Shown piece by piece: positions 54,382 to 61,994 of a stretch of 64,000 bases of DNA (position 1 is the first letter of the stretch; each line of letters begins with the position of its first letter). Under the pieces are notes generated by a model. It saw nothing but the letters and a program-made list of their open reading frames with translations, was not told the origin of the DNA and made no database searches. The translations under genes and the position numbers were made by a program. The DNA is from Methylomonas sp. EFPC3 (GTDB taxonomy: Bacteria; Pseudomonadota; Gammaproteobacteria; Methylococcales; Methylomonadaceae), in the NCBI RefSeq assembly GCF_029643245.1, contig NZ_CP116398.1, positions 3,162,001-3,226,000 of the forward strand, given 5' to 3'.

Positions 54382-54682
54382 TTTTTATAAAGTCATCGAA
54401 TGCATTAGTACTAGTACTGATACTACTCAATGCCCCAAAAACGGTCAACCTATTGAAAATACAAGAAAAATACAACACACTTATCGTTGTAAGCGACTGT
54501 TTTTGGTAAAATATTCGCGATATCTAGCTTAATTTTTCACGGCAAAATGCCAGAAAATTTATTTAAAATAATTTCGAATTTTGGCTGCACGCCATCGCTA
54601 CCGCCTAAAACTGAATCACAACCACGCTCATTTATTCATTTTGGGTTCAATATTTAAGCTGAGTTGGTTTCGCGTTTTCACG
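54382..54682. other. AT-rich intergenic region upstream of the Xre gene
   Basis: No coding sequence. Contains the symmetric site at 54406-54425 near the Xre start. The rest is AT-rich and separates the Xre/tnsA remnant from the second restriction system's metallopeptidase gene. I see no transposon end repeat in it. Confidence 0.4.
54406..54425. promoter_or_regulatory. Candidate Xre operator
   Basis: TAGTACTAGTACTGATACTA, an imperfect palindrome (16 of 20 bases symmetric) built from repeated TAGTACT units, 24 bases upstream of the Xre start. Fits autoregulation by a dimeric helix-turn-helix protein. Confidence 0.5.
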
Positions 54683-55393
54683 TCAAAGCCCATCTACGCT
54701 GATGCCATTCTCGGCTAACCAAATCTTTCGTCTCTCGAAATCAGGTAACACCCGTTCAATTGACAGCCAAAACTCTGTCGTATGATGCGGTTGGTGCAGA
54801 TGGGCTAATTCATGCACGACGACGTATTCTGCTATATGCGGAGGCAACAGAACGGTCTTCCAATGAAAGTACAACCAGTCGCCTTTGCCGCATGAGCCCC
54901 AGCGGTAACCCAAATCCTGCACCTTGGCGCCGGCGGGTTTTACTTCCATGCGGCTCTGGAATTCCCTGGCTTTGGCCCACAACCAGCGGGTGGCGTGGAT
55001 GGTGTACCAATCGACAAAGGCTTCCCGCCCTCGTTCGACGTGGTCGCGCCGCAAACGAAACCGGCCGCTTACCAGTTTCAAGGCAACCGCCTGCACGTCG
55101 ACCAACTGCAAACGATAGCTGCGTCCCAGATACAAAAAGCCTTCGCCATCGACGAATTGCCTGATCGGCACCTGTTTTTGCAGACGTTCTTTTTCCGCCA
55201 GCTTGGTGTAAATCCATTCGCGCTTTTCGATCACGAAATCGCGCAATACAGTCACATCGACTTCCGGCGGCGCTGACAACAACAAGCTGCCGTCCCGCTC
55301 CACTGTAATTTGCAGAGTGCGGCGGCGCGAGCTACGTTTTACGGCAAAACGTAGGTCGTCAACCGATAATTCGGGATTTCCGGTCGTGTCCAC
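54683..55393 (-). CDS. YgjP-like/SprT-type zinc metallopeptidase
   Basis: 236 residues if started at the GTG at 55393, one base after the hsdR stop; an ATG at 55474 would overlap hsdR by 80 bases and encode a non-homologous extension. Family blocks: VKRSSRRRTLQITVERDGSLLLSAPP, VIEKREWIYTKL, GYRWGSCGKGDWLYFHWKTVLLPP and the zinc site VVHELAHLHQPHHTTEFW (HExxH). YgjP-type proteins (UTP pyrophosphatase/metallopeptidase-like, DUF45) often sit beside type I restriction genes; the purpose is unknown. Tight coupling here supports that association. Confidence 0.87.
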   Translation of the reverse strand: MDTTGNPELSVDDLRFAVKRSSRRRTLQITVERDGSLLLSAPPEVDVTVLRDFVIEKREWIYTKLAEKERLQKQVPIRQFVDGEGFLYLGRSYRLQLVDVQAVALKLVSGRFRLRRDHVERGREAFVDWYTIHATRWLWAKAREFQSRMEVKPAGAKVQDLGYRWGSCGKGDWLYFHWKTVLLPPHIAEYVVVHELAHLHQPHHTTEFWLSIERVLPDFERRKIWLAENGISVDGL

Positions 55394-55394
55394 G

Positions 55395-58300
55395 TCAAAC
55401 CTGCAGCAATTTATCGTGACTGGCTCTGGCTTGTTCCACCAGTTTATCCGCCAACACCCCGGCACCATTGCCATCGATCAAGGCCGGACGTAAGCGCATC
55501 AGATAATCAAACAAGCGACCGTTCAACGCATCCTGGTCGGCTGCCTTACGCGGCGCCCAAATTTCCGGATTGCCCTTCAACTCGTCGATCAGAAAATCAA
55601 CCAACTCGACAGTTACATCGGTTAAACGCACGACTTCAACAGGATTCGGCACTTCACCACCCTTAACCACATCGACCACGGTGCGCAGAAACGGCAAATA
55701 ATGTTCCGGCAATTCGCTGGATGTTTCGTCGTTGGCGACGTGACCACTGCGCAGTTCAGCTATGATTTTTTGCAATTGCGCGATCAATTCGTCCCATTGC
55801 TGATCCAGGTTTTTTAGAATCTCACTAAGACGCTCGGACAGTTTGCGGTAACCGACCGGGTCTTCATCGAGGTGCTTTCTAATATGCGAGCGAATCGCGT
55901 GTTCCATTTCCGAGGCCTTGGCCCGATCGTTGGCTGCACGACCGACGTGTCGCTCGAATTCGGCATCGGTTAGCTGGATCGGCGGGATTTTCGGATTCAC
56001 ACCCAAAGAAATCACATGCTCGTCGATCAGCCTGCGCACCTTGGCGCCGACATCCTTGCCCAACACCGGCGTATCCTTGTAGCGATTACGAGCGCGGGCG
56101 TAAATATAAGCCAGTTGCTTGGCGTCCTTGGTGAACGGCAAACCTTCCGGGCGGGGCAACACGGTATCCAGCGACGCTAAAAACGCCTTCAGCTTAACCG
56201 CAAACTCGGCACGTAATTTTTCGCTGGCCAGTGCCTCGATACAGGCTTCAGTTTCCGCCAACGATTCCACCCCGCACTGGCGAAACACATCCACCACCCG
56301 CACATGCCGGTCGCGCAATATCGGAATTTCATCCTGGAGACTGGTCAACGCGCCTTCAATGTCCTCGTCGGCATAAGCCGCCAGCGCTTCCTGCAAATGC
56401 CTCGCCACACCGTAGTAATCGACCACAATCCCGCAACGCTTACCAAAGCCGGTGCGATTGACCCGAGCAATAGCTTGCAGTAATTCCGCTTCGCGGATCG
56501 GCCTATCCAGGTACATCACACCTTCGATCGGCGCATCGAAACCGGTGAGCAACATGGATTTCACCACCAAAAATGCCAGCGGGTCGGTCTTGGTCGGATC
56601 GGCATGCAATAGCGGCTTTTTGAAACGCTTGATCAATTGCTCGTGTGCCGAACCATCGGTCCACGGCTTCCAGCCTGGATCATCATTGTTGCTGCCGGAA
56701 ATGATCGGTGCAAATTGCAGCGCGCGCAAAGTATCCCGATACCGCCAGGCTTGCACCACGGCCTGCACCTTTGGCGGCCTTTGACATAAGGCTTCATCGT
56801 CCAACATCTTGTCGTCCGCCGATAAAGCTTCGGCATCGCGCAACAACTCATCGCGGGCAAGCTGCAAGGCCTCGAAATAACGTACTGCCGCCAAGCGGCT
56901 ATAAGCCACCACCTGCGCCTTGTAACCATTCGGCAGGATGAAAGTGACGTAGTGACGCAGCATGTCGCGGGCTTTGTCGGCAATCAGTGCCGGTGCGTCG
57001 AACAACTGGCCTTTGGTCGCGTATTTTTGTTTGATCAATTCCAGCTCTTGCGGACTGTGCTGCCGAAACAAGTCCTCGAACAACTCGTCCAGGCTGGCAC
57101 CATCCTTCACCGCACCCTTGGCGGTGCGACCTTCATACAGTACAGGCACCGTGGCGCCGTCCGCCTCGGCTTGCTTGATGGTGTAACGGTCGATGAACTC
57201 GCCGAAAATTTCGTGGGTGCGCTTTTTCTCGCCCATGATGATAGGCGTGCCGGTAAAGCCGATGCGGGCACTGTTCGGCAAACCGGCCAGCAGATTGGCG
57301 TGCAAATCGCCGGCCTGGGTGCGGTGCGCTTCGTCCACCAACACTAAAATGGCTTCGTCGTCGTTCAACACCTCGAAGGCGGCTTGGGCGTTGTACGTGG
57401 ATTTTGGCGTGGAGATACCCGCTTGTTTCGGCAAATCGGCGGCAGTCAACGGTACGTCATCAACCAGCTCCGCATCGCGATATTTTTGGATGGTGGCGAA
57501 AATCAGTCCCGGCCCCTTACGCTTGGCTAAATTCTTGATGCCGGTGGTATTGCTGGCGACTTCCACCGTCTCGCCTGTCAGCGTCGCAGTCGCCGATAGT
57601 TGCCGCTGCAAATCGTTGCGGTCGGTGACAACGATCACTTTGAATCGGCGTAGCAAGGGTTCCGCGCGTAATTTACGCACCAAAAACACCATGGTCAAAC
57701 TCTTACCGGAACCCTGCGTGTGCCAAATGATGCCGCCACGCTGATCCGTTTCACCATGCTGCTTGCGGGTTTTTCCGGTTTTCAGCTTGTTCAGTGCCTT
57801 GTTCACCGCCCGGTATTGTTGGTAGCGGCACACGGTTTTGATGGTCTGACCTTCTGCCTGCATGAACAGCATGAAATGCCGGATGACATCCAGCAAATGC
57901 GCTGGCGTTAAAAGGCCCGCTATCAGACGCTCTTGTTCGGAAACAATCGTCTTGCCTAAGCGCTCGGCCACCTCGGCTTCGTTGCCCGAACCGTCCGGCC
58001 CGACCACCGTTTTCCACTGCGTAAAATGCTCGAACCCGCCGCCGATGCAACCGACCCGCGCTTCGTCGAACGAACTGGCAATCAGCAATTGCACCGAGGC
58101 AAACAAGGTTTCGTTGCCCTCGTTGTCGTCTACTTCCAACGCAGCGTGGCGTTGATTCGCGTAGCGGCGCAATTGATCAACCGCCTCGGCCAGCGGTTCC
58201 GGTATCGACGGGCTTTTGCATTCCACTACGACGATGGGCAAACCGTTCACCAGCAACAGCAAATCCGGCACGATAAAAGCCTTGGCGGCATTAAAGCCCG

Positions 58301-58715
58301 GCGGGCAATCGACACGGTACTGGTTAACCACCGTGAAGCGGTTATTACCAGGCGTTTCCCAATCAATATAACGGATGGTCTGGCCGCGCCCGCCGTCCCA
58401 ACCCGGCAACCCCTCCACGGTAATACCGTCTATCAACAAGCGGGTGACCTTTTCGTTGGCCTCCATCAACCGGCCACTTAATCGGGTAATTGCCGCCACC
58501 GCTCCGGCAATCCGCCCATCATCCAACCAGGGCCGGCCATCGCGCAAATTCAATGCGCGCAACCGCTCCCGTAAAACCGCTTCCTGAATAACCTCAGCAA
58601 AACTACCACGCCCGGTGACAGCGGGATCGTCCAAACTGCCTTCGACTGGCGACCAGCCCAGTTGCGTTAACTGCGCGATAAATGGTTTTTCAACGTCTTC
58701 CAGTTCCCGGCCCAT
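55395..58715 (-). CDS. hsdR: Type I restriction enzyme R subunit (second system)
   Basis: 1106 residues. N-terminal nuclease domain with PDLLLLVNGLPIVVVECKSPS (D and E-C-K of the PD-(D/E)xK core). Motor domains: Walker A HTQGSGKSLTMVF near 333, DEAH box LVDEAHRTQAGDLH near 460, FTGTPIIMGEKKRTHEIFG, KSMLLTGFDAPIEGVMYLDRP and QAIARVNRTG. A long helical C-terminus binds the methylase core. It differs strongly from the first system's HsdR in sequence and length, so the two came separately. Order in this locus is hsdM, hsdS, AlbA_2 ATPase, hsdR, YgjP. Confidence 0.95.
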   Translation of the reverse strand: MGRELEDVEKPFIAQLTQLGWSPVEGSLDDPAVTGRGSFAEVIQEAVLRERLRALNLRDGRPWLDDGRIAGAVAAITRLSGRLMEANEKVTRLLIDGITVEGLPGWDGGRGQTIRYIDWETPGNNRFTVVNQYRVDCPPGFNAAKAFIVPDLLLLVNGLPIVVVECKSPSIPEPLAEAVDQLRRYANQRHAALEVDDNEGNETLFASVQLLIASSFDEARVGCIGGGFEHFTQWKTVVGPDGSGNEAEVAERLGKTIVSEQERLIAGLLTPAHLLDVIRHFMLFMQAEGQTIKTVCRYQQYRAVNKALNKLKTGKTRKQHGETDQRGGIIWHTQGSGKSLTMVFLVRKLRAEPLLRRFKVIVVTDRNDLQRQLSATATLTGETVEVASNTTGIKNLAKRKGPGLIFATIQKYRDAELVDDVPLTAADLPKQAGISTPKSTYNAQAAFEVLNDDEAILVLVDEAHRTQAGDLHANLLAGLPNSARIGFTGTPIIMGEKKRTHEIFGEFIDRYTIKQAEADGATVPVLYEGRTAKGAVKDGASLDELFEDLFRQHSPQELELIKQKYATKGQLFDAPALIADKARDMLRHYVTFILPNGYKAQVVAYSRLAAVRYFEALQLARDELLRDAEALSADDKMLDDEALCQRPPKVQAVVQAWRYRDTLRALQFAPIISGSNNDDPGWKPWTDGSAHEQLIKRFKKPLLHADPTKTDPLAFLVVKSMLLTGFDAPIEGVMYLDRPIREAELLQAIARVNRTGFGKRCGIVVDYYGVARHLQEALAAYADEDIEGALTSLQDEIPILRDRHVRVVDVFRQCGVESLAETEACIEALASEKLRAEFAVKLKAFLASLDTVLPRPEGLPFTKDAKQLAYIYARARNRYKDTPVLGKDVGAKVRRLIDEHVISLGVNPKIPPIQLTDAEFERHVGRAANDRAKASEMEHAIRSHIRKHLDEDPVGYRKLSERLSEILKNLDQQWDELIAQLQKIIAELRSGHVANDETSSELPEHYLPFLRTVVDVVKGGEVPNPVEVVRLTDVTVELVDFLIDELKGNPEIWAPRKAADQDALNGRLFDYLMRLRPALIDGNGAGVLADKLVEQARASHDKLLQV

Positions 58716-59049
58716 GATCTATTCCGTGTTTGATTAACTCATTTCAAGTGGTGATTGTCCTATAGCCCGCCCATAGAGGCTCATAGAAACCTCATAGCGG
58801 CTCATAGCCAGCTTTATAGACCAATGGATAAACGGCCCAAGCTACCCATTCGGCGGGTAAAAAATAGTTATGTTGCCCCTGACAATCAAATAGCCGTCAA
58901 ATAATAACAATCCAGTTAAATCAATGCCTTGGGCCGAAAATCCTGCTTCCGGAATATCGTCCAAGGCTCGGCAATCAAATAGCCATCAAATAACCGCTGC
59001 AATATCCCAGTCCTGTTTATAGGCTCATAGAAACCCATAGCGGCTCATA
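58716..59049. repeat. Intergenic region with decayed direct repeats and CTCATAG iterations
   Basis: CTCATAG occurs at 58780, 58791 and 58801 and again at 59024, with CCATAG at 58771 and 59035 and CTCATAT at 59044. The motif TAAACGGCCCAA after both clusters matches the tail of the AlbA_2 gene, and CAATCAAATAGCC-TCAAATAA occurs twice (about 58887 and 58973). The stretch is best read as an imperfect tandem copy of the 3' end of the AlbA_2 gene plus its flank. No gene is present. Confidence 0.6.
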
Positions 59050-60702
59050 TCAAGATTTATCGCCCAACGTATAAACGGCCCAACGACGATCGCCCGTTTG
59101 AACCAACGCTCCGGCAGACTTAAGTTTCTTTAGTAGCTTTGCGGCTTGGTCGCCCGACAACCGGCACAAATCCATAACATCTGCGCGTTTGATTTGGCCA
59201 TGTTGACGCACATAGCTCAGTACCATTTGTTCGTTCTGAATCGAAGTGAATCCGGCTTGTCGGGTATAAGCCGCTTTATCGGCGTAAAGATTGGCAGACA
59301 GTGTGTAATTCCGCCCCCGATTGTTGCCATGCGCCTCGACCAAACCGATTTCAATCAACGCCTCCAACGTCCGTTTGGCGCTGGCGGCATCACGTTGGAT
59401 GTGCTTCGCCAACTCGTCTGCACTCAAACGTTTTAATTCGCGCAAGGTCGCCAAGGCGATCAGACTGTCCACTGGCAGTACCCCATTGCGGCGATTTTCC
59501 TCTTCCACCACCAATTTCAGAAAATCCAGATCGGCTTCCGCCGTTGGCAAGCGCAACACCACATTTTGCGCATCAGTGCGTTGGTAATCCGGCGCCGGGC
59601 GACCAAACCGCAACAGACCGCGATAAATGGTATCAACGCCACGCCCAGAACGTTCCACCACGCCGATGCGTTTCATCGCATCGGCCAGGGCCGGATTGCG
59701 TGGACGCGGCTCGGTGGTCAATAAATTGCTCAAGGTCACGCCGTCCACCAAACCGCCAGGGTTGCTGACCACCAGCGCGTCTTCTTCCAGCCGCACATGC
59801 ACCGCGCCCAACTTGTGGTAGTCGCGGTGAATCAAGGCATTGGCCACCGCTTCGCGGAACGCACCCAAATCGACTTTCGGCACTGGCACCCGAAACAAGC
59901 CTACCTGCAATTCGTCTTCCGGGTTGTAAGGGCGGAAATTGGTTTCCAACCAGTCTAGCGCCTTCAATAATGGAAAGCGGCGAAACTCGTTAAAACGCAC
60001 CGCCTGCTGCGCCAATACCTGAAAGGCAAACTCGTGAGTCGGCAGCAACTCGCGCAAGGCTGTTTCGCGGCCAATAATCAGCAAACCGGCCAAAGATGGC
60101 ACCCGGCAGCCGTCGGGTAGGCGGGCGGTAAAGCCCAACGCGCCGTCCAGGGCTTCGTCGTCCAGTTCCAACAACACCCGGTCGCCGCCGTAATGGCTCA
60201 CCGCTTGCCGCAAACGTTCGCGCTCCAGCGGATCGAGGTCGGCCAAAGTCGCGCCGCTGACCGGCTGCGCCGACACGTCCAGCAAGCCGAAAGCGCTGGC
60301 CCGGCTAAGCCGGTCGTGCGGCAGCATCGGGGTACATTCTGGCGTGCCGTCGAATTTCAAGCGCCGACGCAGATAGACGCCGTTACTGGTCGCCACCTCG
60401 CTTTGCGCTTTCGGCACCGTGATCCGCGCGACGCGAATCCCGGCGACTTCTAAGGCTTCGACCTGCACCGTCAACGACGGCGAGGTGCGCGCCGCGACCA
60501 TGCCGCCCAAACCGGCCAGCTGCTGATGATCGGCATGCAAGCCAGTCGCCGTGCCGTCGTCCTCCACGCCCAGCCATAACTCACCGCCATCAGTATTGGC
60601 CAGGCAGACGATGGCCTCGACCAATTCCTGATCAGGCAAGCGTTTGCGGTCGCTTTTGAATTCGACGGTCAGCGATTCGTTAGGCGGGATGATAGATTTC
60701 AT
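59050..60702 (-). CDS. AlbA_2 domain ATP-binding protein inside the restriction locus
   Basis: 550 residues. The N-terminal AlbA_2 (Schlafen-like) domain reads ESLTVEFKSDRKRLPDQELVEAIVCLANTDGGELWLGVEDDGT. The C-terminal part has a GHKL-type ATPase: FREAVANALIHRDYHKLGA, VSNPGGLVDGVTLSNLLTTEPRPRNPALADAMKRIG and ERSGRGVDTIYRGL. Winged-helix segments follow. Such proteins recur in type I restriction and other defence loci with unknown role. The ATG overlaps the hsdS stop by four bases, so it is translated with that gene. The relic at 50076-50520 comes from a relative in the first system. Confidence 0.9.
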   Translation of the reverse strand: MKSIIPPNESLTVEFKSDRKRLPDQELVEAIVCLANTDGGELWLGVEDDGTATGLHADHQQLAGLGGMVAARTSPSLTVQVEALEVAGIRVARITVPKAQSEVATSNGVYLRRRLKFDGTPECTPMLPHDRLSRASAFGLLDVSAQPVSGATLADLDPLERERLRQAVSHYGGDRVLLELDDEALDGALGFTARLPDGCRVPSLAGLLIIGRETALRELLPTHEFAFQVLAQQAVRFNEFRRFPLLKALDWLETNFRPYNPEDELQVGLFRVPVPKVDLGAFREAVANALIHRDYHKLGAVHVRLEEDALVVSNPGGLVDGVTLSNLLTTEPRPRNPALADAMKRIGVVERSGRGVDTIYRGLLRFGRPAPDYQRTDAQNVVLRLPTAEADLDFLKLVVEEENRRNGVLPVDSLIALATLRELKRLSADELAKHIQRDAASAKRTLEALIEIGLVEAHGNNRGRNYTLSANLYADKAAYTRQAGFTSIQNEQMVLSYVRQHGQIKRADVMDLCRLSGDQAAKLLKKLKSAGALVQTGDRRWAVYTLGDKS

Positions 60703-61893
60703 GCGCCGATGGAGTCGAGTAAGGGCGTGACGCGGACGCGGCCGGTTAAGAGGTCGTTCATCAATGCGCTTTTCTGAGTTCTGAGTTTAAATAGCACATC
60801 GGACTCCGAATTTATCTTTTGTTGAGCTGATTTTAAGCTTTTCTCGATAACGCTCTGCTCAGTAATTTCCGGCACAGGAATTCGAATTGACGAAAGCTGA
60901 TCAAGATAAATTCCAGGTTGGGCTGTTTGATTCACTTGTTCCCAGAGCGATGACTGAAACCCAGCGGAATCCATATACAGATACAAAAATGGATTTTGTA
61001 ATCTGTCAGCTTTTCCTCTCAGGGACCGCTACGCTTCGCTGTAGGGTAAACTTAGGCATATCTTCGACTATAGCCGTCTTACCAATGGTCGCGCCAACGA
61101 TTGCCAAAAGAACATCACCTTTTTGAACTTCCCAATTTCTATGCATCTGGCTGTAAAACGTTTCTGATACCCGTGTATCCTGATCTGTCAAAACAAACTT
61201 ACCATTTTGTATATTTCGAACACTAAGAAGCAATGGACCCTCATTGACTCTAGCCGGTGGTAAATGAGTACCGTCGTGTATCAGAGAGCAAGCTTGTCCT
61301 AATGTCAGAGCGCTCCATTCCTTCGGAATCCAGCCCAACGGTGAACGTTTGTAGAGGTGCGGGGCTTCGGATTGGGGTGGGCGGAGTTCGCCGTTGGCGT
61401 CGATGCCGCGCGTCAGCAGGTCGTGCAGCAAGCCCTGCTTGACGGCCTTGAGCTTGGCAATGATCGCCTCGGTTTCGCGGATAGCGGTGTCGAGGGTGTC
61501 AAGGATTTGGGCGATTTTTTGGCGTTCCTCCGATTCCGGTGCAAAAATCGAAATTTCGTAAACATCGTTTCTATTAAGCCCAGGCACCCCGGTAGATGTA
61601 TCCAAACGATGCAATGGTAGCCAGCTTAATACCCAATACAGCCAACGCTTGTCCTCAGAAGAACAGTTAACCCAATAGGTCGTATCAATCGCCCAAAATG
61701 CCTCTTCTGACCAGGCAATTTTTCCAACACTTCCTTTGCGTCCTACGACGATCCCCGATTCAGGCACGATAAAAGAATGGTGCCGTCCGACTTCTCCATT
61801 TGAGCCAAACACTGGAAAACCAAAGTCGGATCGAGCTTCTGCGGGAAGAGCGCATCCGTATTCCAACGATAACAATGATCCCAGCTTAATCAC
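60699..61893 (-). pseudogene. hsdS: Type I restriction enzyme S subunit (second system), frameshifted
   Basis: Starting with GTG at 61893 the frame encodes recognition domain 1 (FPVFGSNGEVGRHHSFIVPE), the spacer helix EERQKIAQILDTLDTAIRETEAIIAKLKAVKQGLLHDLLT and most of domain 2 (IHDGTHLPPARVNEGPLLLSV, GDVLLAIVGATIGKTAIV). At 61022-61024 one extra G (C on the coding strand) shifts the frame so it ends at PERKS. Removing it restores LRGKADRLQNPFLYLYMDSAG and the rest, including QTAQPGIYLDQLSSIRIP and the second helix up to 60699. The coding capacity is otherwise complete. It may be a real mutation or a base-calling error. Confidence 0.9.
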
Positions 61894-61913
61894 AGAAATA
61901 ACCTCTAAACGAA

Positions 61914-61994
61914 GTCGTCATTCCCGCGTATGCGGGAACCCAGCGAGGGCTTAGGGTGTGTGCTGGGTTCCCGTATTCACGGGGGCGACGATGA
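61914..61994. repeat. Palindromic repeat between hsdM and hsdS
   Basis: GTCGTCATTCCCGCGTATGC-GGGAACCCAGC and its inverted arm GCTGGGTTCCCGTATTCACGGGGGCGACGATGAC form a long hairpin ending at the hsdM stop codon. Repeats of the CTGGGTTCCCGC type are dispersed in many proteobacteria. Confidence 0.75.

Noticed and set aside
58771..58807. CTCATAG iterations as plasmid-type replication iterons
   Set aside because: No replication initiator gene nearby and the repeats are better explained as a decayed duplication of the neighbouring gene end.
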